Part shown: one piece after another, positions 53,284 to 62,056 of the stretch
How positions within the stretch are numbered: position 1 is the stretch's first letter
Layout: each line of letters begins with the position of its first letter
NCBI GenBank assembly: GCA_964526475.1
Contig: CAZGKF010000013.1
Coordinates: 1-62,056 of the forward strand
Reading direction: 5' to 3'
From: CAYVTV01 sp964526475
Lineage (GTDB): Bacteria; Bacteroidota; Bacteroidia; Bacteroidales; GCA-2748055
Length of the DNA stretch: 62,056 nucleotides
Made by a program: the position numbers and the translations under genes
Notes under the pieces: generated by a model
The model's database searches: none
Told to the model about the DNA's origin: nothing
Seen by the model: the letters and a program-made list of their open reading frames with translations, nothing else

Positions 53284-53769
53284 TCAGAGCAACAACCGTT
53301 TTATTATTTCCCTGAGTTCCTTTTCATCCAGCGGCCGGTCAATAAATTCACGCTTTCCTGCAACATTATTTACAAAAAGGGTGACGGGTATATTACCCTG
53401 CCAGTTTTTATCTACCATTCCCATCCATCTGCCATAATCCAGTTCTTCAATTAAAACAACTTTAAGACTGATATTGTTTTTTCTTATAAATGGTTTAAGC
53501 CGTTTTTCCAGCTGACTCGGGAAATCAAGGCTTGCCAGGACAAATTCAATTTTCTCCTTTGAATACTCTTTTGCAACTTTTTCAAAATGCGGTATTTCGG
53601 TTACACATGGTCCGCACCATGTAGCCCAGAAGTTGATGACATATAATTTGTCATCCTGTTTTTCAAGCATTTCCTTTATCTCCGAAACCCCAATCATACT
53701 TATTTCCTGTGATTGTAGTGATAAATTATAAAACAGTAGTAAACCCAGAATTATAATAATTCGTTTCAT
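53284..53769 (-). CDS. TlpA-like periplasmic thioredoxin
   Basis: This 161-residue protein has an N-terminal signal/anchor (to about residue 20) and the thioredoxin motif FWATWCGPC. Cis-Pro is in NIPVTLFVN. Such proteins reduce disulfides in the envelope. It is probably the first gene of a two-gene unit with the redoxin at 52634. Confidence 0.87.
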   Translation of the reverse strand: MKRIIIILGLLLFYNLSLQSQEISMIGVSEIKEMLEKQDDKLYVINFWATWCGPCVTEIPHFEKVAKEYSKEKIEFVLASLDFPSQLEKRLKPFIRKNNISLKVVLIEELDYGRWMGMVDKNWQGNIPVTLFVNNVAGKREFIDRPLDEKELREIIKRLLL

Positions 53770-53816
53770 GCGAAAGAAAACATTTGTTATGTTATTGTTA
53801 ATTAATGTGTTCTAAT

Positions 53817-53951
53817 GAACCCGGAAGGGCTCAAAGTCCGGGTTCGCGTAAGGCTTTCAGAGAGCGCTGACCGCTTGCCGGTATAGCTTTACAGTGGCAC
53901 AAGTTACTCTGTAAAGGCGCTAGCGGGGCGAAAGTCAAACCTCTGTGGTTT
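53817..53951. repeat. Structured spacer C (several hairpins)
   Basis: Between divergent genes lie GAACCCGGA/TCCGGGTTC (53817-53825 and 53837-53845), TTTACAG/CTGTAAA (53888-53894 and 53909-53915) and AAACC-TCTGT-GGTTT (53937-53951). A run of nine or more T residues follows near 53970. The stems are not coding and may be a structured RNA or decayed repeat. Confidence 0.55.
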
Positions 53952-54176
53952 TTGCTCAGTACCGCTAGGATTTTTTTTTACATTCACAATTCCACTATCC
54001 TTAATGCAATTAACAACAGTAAATGCAAATTGTTTATTATTTTGTTTGAAAATGATTTTTTTGCACTATTGATATAAGCTGATTGGCAGAATAAAAAAAA
54101 AAGAACTATTTTTAAAAATTGAATGTTTTTTCATAATTAAATAACACAAGCCGTTAAATTCAAAAAACCATTAAAC

Positions 54177-55580
54177 ATGAAAAAAGAGAAAAACACCCGC
54201 AGAGAATTCATAGTGAAAAGTGTAGCTGCAACTGCCGGGCTTGCTGCCGGACTTAATGCCTACAGTTATTCAAAAACTTCACGCATTATAAGTGCGAACA
54301 ATAAGATAAGGGTGGGATTTATCGGAGTGGGAAACAGAGGTTCGCAACTCCTTAATTTGTTTATGGAGAATCCTGATTGTGAAGTAGCTGCTTTGTGCGA
54401 TGTATATGAACCATACTTATTACGTGACCGTGGAAAAGTCGATCCCCGTTACCTGGAAGTTATGCCAGGACAGATCCCTGCAATGAAAGAAGAATTTCCG
54501 GTTAAACCAACTCTGTATAGCGATTACCGCAAACTTCTTGAGGATAAAAGTATAGATGCCGTTTGTATTGCAACTCCCGATCATTGGCATGCATTGCAGA
54601 CAATTGATGCTATCAGGGCAGGAAAGGATGTTTATGTTGAAAAACCTCTTACGATAACGCTTGTTGAAGGAAGAAAAATGCTGGACGCCGAAGCTGCCAG
54701 CGACAGGATTGTATCGGTTGGACTTAACCGGCGTGGTAATTCAACTTACAGGAAACTTGCAAAAGAAATTCCTACAGGAAAGATCGGGAAAATCTCTGTT
54801 GCCCGGGCCGCAAGGGTTAGCAATATGTTCCCTAATGGGATAGGCCGGCTTAACCCAGAACAACCGCCAAAGGATTTTAACTGGGATATGTGGCTGGGCC
54901 CCCGTGCTTACAGACCTTATCAATATAATATTGCTCCCTATAAGTTTCGCTGGTGGAGCGATTATTCCAGTCAGATGGGCAATTGGGGCGTTCATTATAT
55001 GGATGCTATCAGATGGCTGATGAATGAAAAAGCACCTGTTGCAGTAACTGCTCTTGGCAGTAAAAATGTTATAGACCATGATGGTGATATCCCTGATACC
55101 ATGCAGGTTACATTCGAATTTGCTTCCGGTGCAATTATCGCCTTTGGAATCTATGAAGCAAGCAGTGGGGGTTTATTCCCATCCGGGGAATTAGAACTTC
55201 GCGGAACTAAAGGTACTCTTTACGCAAGTGAAAAAAGTTACAGGATAATCCCAACAAGGCCAGGTCAGTTTCAAACCTGGGATAAACTTATGGAGGAAGA
55301 AGAGTTTGAGAATGTGCACCGTGATTCTCTGACTGATGGTAGTTTTAAAGAAAGTGCTGCAGTATTGATACGTGATTTTCTGGATTGTGTCAAATCCCGC
55401 AAGAAACCTTTATGCACACTGGAAGATGGACATCTCTCCACTTCCTTCGCGCATCTCGCCAATATTTCCCTGGCTATGAAACAAAGACTTGAGTGGGATT
55501 CTGTTAATGAGAAATTCACTAACAGTAATAAAGCAAATTCACTGCTACATTATAATTACAGAAAACCCTGGAGTTTATAA
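54177..55580 (+). CDS. Gfo/Idh/MocA-family oxidoreductase with Tat signal
   Basis: This 467-residue NAD(P)-dependent dehydrogenase has a twin-arginine signal (TRREFIVKS) followed by an Ala-rich stretch. The Rossmann motif is GFIGVGNRGSQ and the catalytic-lysine motif is EKPLTIT. The length and the GPRAYRPY...RWWSDY region fit the long secreted Bacteroidota subgroup. Members oxidise sugars, often at C3. It heads a four-gene run with a TIM-barrel isomerase, an enolase-superfamily enzyme and GH88. Confidence 0.88.
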   Translation: MKKEKNTRREFIVKSVAATAGLAAGLNAYSYSKTSRIISANNKIRVGFIGVGNRGSQLLNLFMENPDCEVAALCDVYEPYLLRDRGKVDPRYLEVMPGQIPAMKEEFPVKPTLYSDYRKLLEDKSIDAVCIATPDHWHALQTIDAIRAGKDVYVEKPLTITLVEGRKMLDAEAASDRIVSVGLNRRGNSTYRKLAKEIPTGKIGKISVARAARVSNMFPNGIGRLNPEQPPKDFNWDMWLGPRAYRPYQYNIAPYKFRWWSDYSSQMGNWGVHYMDAIRWLMNEKAPVAVTALGSKNVIDHDGDIPDTMQVTFEFASGAIIAFGIYEASSGGLFPSGELELRGTKGTLYASEKSYRIIPTRPGQFQTWDKLMEEEEFENVHRDSLTDGSFKESAAVLIRDFLDCVKSRKKPLCTLEDGHLSTSFAHLANISLAMKQRLEWDSVNEKFTNSNKANSLLHYNYRKPWSL

Positions 55581-55597
55581 CTTTTATTCGCAAATTT

Positions 55598-56554
55598 ATG
55601 AACCAAAGCAGACGCGTATTTATAAAATCAACATTGGCAACAGCAGGCGGAATGATTGTTGCTGCTCCCTTACTTAATGCTGCCTCATATCCGGAAAACA
55701 AAAAACATCCACTATGTGTGTTCACCAAATGTCTTCAGTTTATTGATTATGAGCAAGTTGGAGAAACTTTAGCTGAGGTTGGTTTCGACGGGGCTGATTT
55801 ATCTGTAAGAGACGGAGGTCACGTATCACCTGAAAGGGTTAAAAAAGACCTCCCAAAAATGATCAAAGCATTGAGAAAATCAGGAGTGGGAGTTCCAATG
55901 ATGGTTACTGACATTAAGGATGCCGATTATCCCTTTTTAGAAAATGTACTTGGGACTGCTTCAGAAAATGGAGTCAGATTTTACAGGATGGCGTATCTGA
56001 GATACAATCCTTCCTTATCTATTCCGGAAAACCTTGATTTTTATAAAAAATCCTTTGAGAGACTTGAAAAAATCAACCGGAAATTCAATATTCATGGAAG
56101 CTACCAGAACCATGCCGGTACATATGTTGGGGGGCCTGTATGGGATTTATACTGGCTTGTAAAAGACTTCGATCCTGTGCATATGGGTATTCAATATGAT
56201 ATTCGTCATGCTGGGGTTGAGGGTGGAAGAGCATGGCCATTAGGTATGAAACTTCTTGCTCCATGGATTAAAACAACTGCAATAAAGGACTTCTACTGGA
56301 AAAAAGAAAATGAAATATGGAAATTAGAAGATGTCCCTCTTGGTGCCGGAATGGTAGATTTTAATGCTTATATGAAGGAATATGCAGGACTTGACATTAC
56401 CGGACCGGTTACATTGCACTATGAATATGACCTGGGAGGGGCAGACAATGGGAGTCGGTCGCCCTCTATGCCCTTATCAGAGATTAAGAAATACCTTGTA
56501 AAGGATCTGACTTATTTCAGAAACAAGCTCGCTGAACATAAAATATCATCTTAA
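55598..56554 (+). CDS. Sugar-phosphate isomerase/epimerase-like TIM barrel with Tat-type signal
   Basis: This 318-residue protein has a signal with twin arginines (SRRVFIKS) and an AP-endonuclease-2/xylose-isomerase-like barrel. Metal-ligand positions are seen in QNHAGT, IQYDIRHA and LHYEYD. It starts 17 bases after the dehydrogenase. It probably isomerises or epimerises the keto-sugar made by that enzyme; the substrate is inferred. Confidence 0.83.
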   Translation: MNQSRRVFIKSTLATAGGMIVAAPLLNAASYPENKKHPLCVFTKCLQFIDYEQVGETLAEVGFDGADLSVRDGGHVSPERVKKDLPKMIKALRKSGVGVPMMVTDIKDADYPFLENVLGTASENGVRFYRMAYLRYNPSLSIPENLDFYKKSFERLEKINRKFNIHGSYQNHAGTYVGGPVWDLYWLVKDFDPVHMGIQYDIRHAGVEGGRAWPLGMKLLAPWIKTTAIKDFYWKKENEIWKLEDVPLGAGMVDFNAYMKEYAGLDITGPVTLHYEYDLGGADNGSRSPSMPLSEIKKYLVKDLTYFRNKLAEHKISS

Positions 56555-56564
56555 AACTCATAAC

Positions 56565-57965
56565 ATGTTAGATAAAAACTGGAATCGCAGAAAATTTTTA
56601 AAAACCTCAGCTCTTTCAGCCGGGGTATTGGCCTCAGGATTTACTGCAGGAACAGGAGCATTTGGTTGTAAACCTTCCATTAAAAAGATCACCATCGAAA
56701 AAACCGATTCGGATTTTGAGAGGGAACCTCTTATTCGCCCTTTTGGTTTTAAAGGTGGATATATGACAGAGATTTGGCAAACTATTGCCTGGCTCCAGTC
56801 GGGAAGCGGAATTGGAAAAGCCGGATTGTGCAGCCAGAACGTACTCTGGTCAGATGCAAAGGTTTTCAGCAGTAATTCTGAAAGTGCCGGAAATGCTCTG
56901 ATGTATGCCATGACAGAATACGCGCTTGATCTGTTGAAAGATTATTCCTTTGTAAATCCCGTTGAACTTATGGAAAACATATGGAGGGAGGTTCATGAAT
57001 ATGGGAAGAAAGTTACAGGGAATCCAAACCTGCGTGAAACATTCGCCCTGAATGCCCTGGTAGGTGTTGACAATGCTGCCTGGATGCTGTATGCAGCTGA
57101 AAACGGAATTAGCAATTTCGACGATATGATCCCACAGGAGTATAGAGACGCTCTTTCCTATAAAAACGATAAAGTTGCAAGCATACCATTGATGGCATAC
57201 TCCATACCTGTCTCAGAAATCAAAGAAGCTGCTGAGGACGGGTATTTCTTTATGAAGATAAAAATAGGTCAGCCGGGCACACAGGAAGAGATGCTGGAAA
57301 AGGATATGAACCGCCTTACAGAAATTCATGATGCTATCGGTCATTATCAAACCCCATATTCCCAGAATGGAAAATTACCATATTATTTTGACGCTAACGG
57401 ACGGTACGAGAGTAAGGATAACTTGCTCAGACTGATAGATCATGCAAAAAAAATAGGGGCATTTGATCAGTTAGCAATTATTGAAGAACCTTTTCCTGAA
57501 GAGCTGGAAGTGGATGTATCAGATATTCCCATCCGCCTGGCTGCCGATGAAAGTGCTCATACCGAAAAAGATGTGGTGGAACGCATTGAGATGGGGTACA
57601 AGGCTATTGCTCTTAAAGCTATTGCCAAGACGCTCAGTATGACAATGAAAATGGCCAAAGTGGCAAAAGAGCACAATGTACCCTGTTTTATGGCCGACCT
57701 TACGGTTAACCCGATATTAATTGACTGGAATAAGAATGTTGCCGCACGTCTCGATCCTTTCCCCGGACTCGGTACCGGATTACTGGAAACCAATGGTCAT
57801 CAGAATTATCAAAACTGGGCGGTTATGGAAAGTTATCATCCATATACGGATGCAGAATGGAGGAAAACAAAGAACGGTGTGTTTGAAACGGATGACGATT
57901 TTTACGCCAAAAGCGGTGGCGTTTTAACTGATTCAGATCATTATATTAATATGTTTATAAAATAA
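56565..57965 (+). CDS. Enolase-superfamily (mandelate racemase/muconate lactonizing-like) enzyme with Tat signal
   Basis: This 466-residue protein has a twin-arginine signal (NRRKFLKTS). The barrel shows K-x-K (MKIKIGQ), the three metal acids in DANGRY, IEEPFP and ADES, and a Lys in ALKAIAKT. That set fits acid-sugar dehydratases or epimerases of the superfamily. It starts 10 bases after the isomerase. It may act on a sugar acid released by the uronyl hydrolases downstream. Confidence 0.83.
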   Translation: MLDKNWNRRKFLKTSALSAGVLASGFTAGTGAFGCKPSIKKITIEKTDSDFEREPLIRPFGFKGGYMTEIWQTIAWLQSGSGIGKAGLCSQNVLWSDAKVFSSNSESAGNALMYAMTEYALDLLKDYSFVNPVELMENIWREVHEYGKKVTGNPNLRETFALNALVGVDNAAWMLYAAENGISNFDDMIPQEYRDALSYKNDKVASIPLMAYSIPVSEIKEAAEDGYFFMKIKIGQPGTQEEMLEKDMNRLTEIHDAIGHYQTPYSQNGKLPYYFDANGRYESKDNLLRLIDHAKKIGAFDQLAIIEEPFPEELEVDVSDIPIRLAADESAHTEKDVVERIEMGYKAIALKAIAKTLSMTMKMAKVAKEHNVPCFMADLTVNPILIDWNKNVAARLDPFPGLGTGLLETNGHQNYQNWAVMESYHPYTDAEWRKTKNGVFETDDDFYAKSGGVLTDSDHYINMFIK

Positions 57966-57985
57966 CTAATAGAAAATCTTCCATT

Positions 57986-59173
57986 ATGAGATCAACATCA
58001 TTTTTAATTGTAATTCTTGTCTTATTTTTTGTAACATCTGCTTGTGAAAAAAAGAAAGAAATTGACCTGGAATTTATAGAAAATACTCTTGATTTTGCAA
58101 TTGAGCAATACAAAAGGATGGAAGGAAATCTCCCCGACAGTCTTAACCCCCGAAGCATTGATCCTGAAGGCAATTTATTTTCAAGTTCTTCAAGGGGATG
58201 GACCTCTGGATTCTATCCGGGCACTTTATGGTACCTGTATGAATATTCCGGTGATAATGACCTGAAAGAACTGGCTCATAACAGGACTATGCTTGTTGAA
58301 GAGCAAAAATTCAATACCCGAACCCATGATCTTGGCTTTATGATGTACTGCAGTTTTGGGAATGGTTTCAAATTAACAGGCAACCCTGAGTATAAAAATA
58401 TTATGCTTACCGGTGCAGAAAGTTTACTTACCAGGTATAACGAAACGGTTGGATGCATACGCTCATGGGATCATGGTTCATGGCATTTTCCGGTTATCAT
58501 TGACAATATGATGAACCTGGAGTTTTTGTTCTGGGCTGCAAATGAAAAACAAGATGATTCGATTTACGATAAATGTATAAGTCATGCAGGAAAAACGATC
58601 GAACATCATTACCGGGAGAATTACAGCTCTTTCCATCTTGTAGATTTCGATACACTTACAGGAAATGTAATTCAAAAAAAGACTGTTCAGGGATATGCTG
58701 ACGAATCATCCTGGGCACGAGGTCAGGCCTGGGGTTTATATGGATTTACCGTGATGTTTCGTGAAACAAGTGATACAACTTATCTTTTGCATGCACAAAA
58801 AATTGCTGATTACCTTATTCACCACCCAAATCTGCCCAGAGATAAAGTGCCTTACTGGGATTTCAATGCTCCGGATATTCCGGATGCTACCAGGGATGCG
58901 TCAGCAGGAGCAATTATAGCTTCGGCATTGATAGAGCTAAGTGATTTCACTGAAGGTGAACAGGGAACGGAATACTTGGAAACCGCAAAAAAAATAGTAC
59001 TCAGCTTAGGTTCAGATAAATACCTGTGCAAACCAGATGAGAACTGGAATTTTCTTCTGAAACACAGTGTAGGTAACATGAATGGAGATAGTGAAATTGA
59101 TGTTCCGTTGATTTATGCGGATTATTATTTTGTTGAAGCATTATTGAGATTAAAAGACAGAACAGGAGAATAA
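57986..59173 (+). CDS. GH88 unsaturated glucuronyl hydrolase lipoprotein
   Basis: This 395-residue lipoprotein (lipobox TSAC, Cys20) is an alpha/alpha six-barrel with GH88 features: THDLGFMM with the catalytic-type Asp, SWDHGSWHFPVIIDNMMNL, and YADESSWARGQAWGLYGF. It cleaves 4,5-unsaturated uronic acid from the end of lyase products. It is the last gene of the Tat cluster, 20 bases after the enolase-like gene, and converges on GH105. Confidence 0.9.
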   Translation: MRSTSFLIVILVLFFVTSACEKKKEIDLEFIENTLDFAIEQYKRMEGNLPDSLNPRSIDPEGNLFSSSSRGWTSGFYPGTLWYLYEYSGDNDLKELAHNRTMLVEEQKFNTRTHDLGFMMYCSFGNGFKLTGNPEYKNIMLTGAESLLTRYNETVGCIRSWDHGSWHFPVIIDNMMNLEFLFWAANEKQDDSIYDKCISHAGKTIEHHYRENYSSFHLVDFDTLTGNVIQKKTVQGYADESSWARGQAWGLYGFTVMFRETSDTTYLLHAQKIADYLIHHPNLPRDKVPYWDFNAPDIPDATRDASAGAIIASALIELSDFTEGEQGTEYLETAKKIVLSLGSDKYLCKPDENWNFLLKHSVGNMNGDSEIDVPLIYADYYFVEALLRLKDRTGE

Positions 59174-59196
59174 CTATTAAAAGATATCTTCAAACA

Positions 59197-60291
59197 TTAC
59201 AATAATTTGAGAATCTCACAGGCTGCCAGCAGAAATGCTCCGGTGCCATATTCTGCGTAACTGTCTTCAGTGAAAGGTTTTGGATCTTTTCCTACAGGTT
59301 GAACATAACCCAGTCTTCCATGCTCGTTTATCTGAGCAATTATACCATTAAATGCTTTTAGTGTGGCAGATTTGTATTTTTCTGCACTTAGCAGGCCATT
59401 ATTAATACCCCATGCCAAACCATAGCAGAAAAATGAACTTCCACTAACTTCAGGCTGTGGGATGGTCTTGATATCCAGAAGGCTTGATCGCCATAATCCA
59501 TCTTCTCCCTGTATTTCCATCAGTCTCTCTGCCATTTCCTTAAACCAGTCTTCGAACTGCCCCCGTTCTTTAAGATCAGCAGGCAATATTTTCAGCATAT
59601 TTGCAAATCCTGCAAATACCCATCCATTTCCCCGGCTCCAGAATACTTTGTCTCCATAAGGTGTTCTTTCATTAAAATATCTGTCGTCACGGAAAATAAG
59701 ATTCTCAGTTGTGTCATACAGATAATTAAATGTTAAATTCCATTTCTCTATAGCATAATCGAGGTATCTCTTATCACCGGAAACTTTCCACATATGAACG
59801 AAAGCGGGAGGTGCCATATACAGAGCATCACACCATGTCCACCATTCATGGCAGTAGGGATTGCCTTCAAACCGTATGTCAGGCGGAGGTCTGCGATCAA
59901 GGTGGGCATCAAGTACCCATTTGGTTCTCTGCAGCATTTTCTCCTTAGGTTTTATCTTATATAACTCAAAATACATCTGGCTTACAGTCAGCCTGTCTGC
60001 ATGATAAATGTCGTTCATTGTACCCCATTTAACTTCCTCCCCAAAATCATACATCTGTTTGAAGTACTTTTTTCCTCCTGTAGTTTTATACATTTCCATC
60101 AGACCAATGTAAAATGCTCCATAATGCCAGTTAAGAGGATCATAATTTCCGGGGTTATTAATTTGCCAGTCAGCAGTCTTCTTCATTAATGATTTAATTT
60201 CATCAGCTGACAGATTCACCTGGGAAAAAAGCTTTTCATTCCGGAGAATAAATAAAGAAAGTAATGCAATGAAAATGATACTTTTATACAT
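59197..60291 (-). CDS. GH105 unsaturated rhamnogalacturonyl hydrolase
   Basis: This 364-residue protein has a signal peptide (to about residue 24) and the GH105 barrel: WTWCDALYMAPP with the catalytic Asp, WSRGNGWVFAG, and an ending AEYGTGAFLLA. It removes unsaturated galacturonyl residues from rhamnogalacturonan or similar lyase products. It faces GH88 tail to tail, with 23 bases between the genes. Its gene lies 46 bases downstream of pyruvate kinase on the same strand. Confidence 0.9.
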   Translation of the reverse strand: MYKSIIFIALLSLFILRNEKLFSQVNLSADEIKSLMKKTADWQINNPGNYDPLNWHYGAFYIGLMEMYKTTGGKKYFKQMYDFGEEVKWGTMNDIYHADRLTVSQMYFELYKIKPKEKMLQRTKWVLDAHLDRRPPPDIRFEGNPYCHEWWTWCDALYMAPPAFVHMWKVSGDKRYLDYAIEKWNLTFNYLYDTTENLIFRDDRYFNERTPYGDKVFWSRGNGWVFAGFANMLKILPADLKERGQFEDWFKEMAERLMEIQGEDGLWRSSLLDIKTIPQPEVSGSSFFCYGLAWGINNGLLSAEKYKSATLKAFNGIIAQINEHGRLGYVQPVGKDPKPFTEDSYAEYGTGAFLLAACEILKLL

Positions 60292-60337
60292 AACAGGTTT
60301 TTTAGGATTTAAAAGAAAAATAGATAAGAGATTGAAT

Positions 60338-61765
60338 TCAAATATAACTTAATTTCAGCATATTAGTTCGCCCTCTTTCAAGAATGGGTATGCTCCCTGC
60401 ATGTACAAGCACATTGCCATGTTGAATGAGATTCTTTTCTGCAAGATATTTAATTGAATGGTTTATATAATCATCTATGTTATCATGCCCTGGTGAATAA
60501 AAAGCTCTAACTCCCCAAACAAGCGAGAGTACGGGAAGAAGATTCTTACTCATTGTGAATGCGAAGATATTTGCTTTTGGTCTGTAGGAGGCAATCCTGA
60601 AAGCCGTATATCCGGAATTAGTGAATATGATAATTGCCTGGGCATTAGTTTGCTTTGCCATCATGCATGCATTGTAGCAAATAGAATCGGGAAGGAATGT
60701 ACGTGAAAATTCTTTTGGAGGATGGTCACGGTAAAAATTATAGCCATGTGCTTCTGTCCAGTCAATAATCTTTTGCATACTGGTAATAACTTCAACAGGG
60801 TATTTCCCAACCGAAGTCTCTCCGCTTAACATAAGCGTATCTGCTCCATCAATTACTGCATTTGCCACATCATTTGCTTCAGCACGTGTGGGACGGAAAT
60901 TTGTGATCATGCTTTCCATCATCTGGGTAGCTACAATAACCGGTTTGGAATGGTTGATGCATTTTTGAAGTATGTCTTTTTGTATAAGCGGAACACGGTC
61001 GAAATCAACTTCCACTCCCAGGTCTCCTCTTGCTACCATAATCCCATCAGCAATGTCAATTATCTCATTTAACTCCTCAAGTGCTTCAGGCTTTTCTATT
61101 TTTGCGATGACTCTTGTATTTTTCCGTCTCTTTTTAATAAGGTTTTTAAGATCAATAAGATCGGTTGCCGATCTTACAAAGGATAGTGCGATCCAGTCAA
61201 CATCGTGCGCAAGAGCAAAGCTTGCATCTTCCAAATCTTTCTCTGTCAGACTCGGTAAAGAAACCTTTGTATCAGGAAGATTAACCCCTTTCCTGGAGGA
61301 AAGAATGCCTCCATGGATAACTTTCGTTGTCACTTTACCAACACCATCTGTGGAGGTAACTTCCAGTTTGATTTTCCCGTCATCAATGAGAATTATCTCA
61401 CCCGGTTTCACATCCCTGGGTAATTGCTCATAACTCATATATGCCTTTTCATTGTTTCCTGTACACTTCTCTGAAACAAGACTGAATTCAGTTTCATCTT
61501 CAAGGAGTACTCCATTATTTTCCATTTCTCCGATACGTAGCTTAGGACCCTGAAGATCTGCCAGGATAGCTACATGTACATCCAACTCCTCGTTTAGTTT
61601 TCTGATACTGAGAATGTTTTCCAGATGATTTTCATGGCTCCCATGAGAAAAATTAAGGCGACAAACATCTATTCCTTCAATAAATAATTTTCTTAAGATA
61701 TCCTTGTCGGAAGAAGCCGGGCCGAGCGTTGCTATGATCTTGGTGTGGGATCTTTCATGTCTCAT
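60338..61765 (-). CDS. pyk: Pyruvate kinase
   Basis: This 475-residue enzyme converts phosphoenolpyruvate and ADP to pyruvate and ATP. N-terminal KIIATLGPAS, NFSHGSH with the substrate Arg just before, the catalytic-lysine motif VIAKIEKPEA, MVARGDLGVE, and VATQMMESM are all present. The length is typical. The upstream region (61766-62056) is gene-free and AT-rich and must hold its promoter. Confidence 0.96.
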   Translation of the reverse strand: MRHERSHTKIIATLGPASSDKDILRKLFIEGIDVCRLNFSHGSHENHLENILSIRKLNEELDVHVAILADLQGPKLRIGEMENNGVLLEDETEFSLVSEKCTGNNEKAYMSYEQLPRDVKPGEIILIDDGKIKLEVTSTDGVGKVTTKVIHGGILSSRKGVNLPDTKVSLPSLTEKDLEDASFALAHDVDWIALSFVRSATDLIDLKNLIKKRRKNTRVIAKIEKPEALEELNEIIDIADGIMVARGDLGVEVDFDRVPLIQKDILQKCINHSKPVIVATQMMESMITNFRPTRAEANDVANAVIDGADTLMLSGETSVGKYPVEVITSMQKIIDWTEAHGYNFYRDHPPKEFSRTFLPDSICYNACMMAKQTNAQAIIIFTNSGYTAFRIASYRPKANIFAFTMSKNLLPVLSLVWGVRAFYSPGHDNIDDYINHSIKYLAEKNLIQHGNVLVHAGSIPILERGRTNMLKLSYI

Positions 61766-62056
61766 ATATTGTTTTTTAGTTTAATTTAAAAATCCATCCT
61801 TTTTTAACGGTGGTAATAAATGTTTGCTTATGCATTAATGTTTTTTAATTATTCATAAATGAAATATAATAGTTTTCACGCAGGTTTTTCGCAAATCTAA
61901 CCACAAATTTATAAAGATTTATAAATTTTAATATTTAGCTCCGCGTATTGTTCCCTTATGTGACGATGAACATGCTGTTTAATATCCAGTGATGTAAAGA
62001 GGGATTAGTACCTTACATCTAATATTCTTGTATTATTTGGCAAAAATTCCAAAAAA

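Overview
The window looks like a chromosomal segment of a Bacteroidota bacterium, most likely an environmental member of the Bacteroidales/Marinilabiliales side of the phylum. The reasons are: AT-rich DNA; Shine-Dalgarno sequences weak or absent; several promoters matching the Bacteroidota -33/-7 pattern (TTTG, about 19-20 nt, TAnnTTTG); many large hybrid histidine kinases; SxxC-type lipoprotein signals; DUF1080, GH88, GH105 and GH127 glycan enzymes; and the N-acetyl-beta-lysine osmolyte genes ablA/ablB, which suggest life at raised salinity. The genus cannot be named from sequence alone.

Layout. Positions 0.2-13.5 kb hold a signalling block: a CheR-type methyltransferase, two overlapping soluble/membrane hybrid kinases, a double periplasmic-binding-domain kinase and two further kinase-like proteins that have lost the phospho-accepting histidine. 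A large ABCG-type exporter follows (13.5-16.6 kb), then small secreted or hypothetical genes. A type II restriction-modification pair related to BglII/BstYI lies at 18.9-20.5 kb, next to tRNA-Arg(TCT), whose 3' end is partly duplicated. Another hybrid kinase follows (20.9-22.8 kb), then a repeat-rich gene-poor stretch, a DUF1080 lipoprotein and a D-2-hydroxyacid dehydrogenase. Positions 26.5-30.1 kb carry ablA-ablB-symporter. Positions 31.5-33.3 kb carry a Fur/PerR-type regulator, a bacterioferritin and a peroxiredoxin, i.e. an oxidative-stress unit. Then come metA (with the acetyl-CoA-type residue Glu111), gltB-gltD behind a leader with an intrinsic terminator, and trpB2 behind a textbook tryptophan attenuator (an 18-codon leader with four consecutive Trp codons).

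Positions 42.7-51 kb are a decaying region: an alcohol dehydrogenase pseudogene, the operon transaldolase / SIS isomerase / cysteine hydrolase / PfkB kinase, a surface-protein fragment, a GH127 lipoprotein joined to a beta-helix remnant, and an aldo-keto reductase fragment. Three gene-free stretches (50.9-51.1, 52.3-52.6 and 53.8-54.0 kb) hold clusters of tiny palindromes with triplet loops. The right end has a HAD phosphatase, two thioredoxin-fold proteins, and a catabolic cluster: three consecutive Tat-signal enzymes (Gfo/Idh/MocA dehydrogenase, TIM-barrel isomerase, enolase-superfamily enzyme) plus GH88 and GH105 unsaturated uronyl hydrolases. Pyruvate kinase closes the window.

The most noteworthy items are the trp attenuator in front of an unlinked trpB2, the gltBD leader, the pair of histidine-less kinases beside the exporter, the triloop palindrome arrays, and the Tat-exported uronide cluster. 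No CRISPR array, rRNA, intact insertion sequence or phage module was seen.
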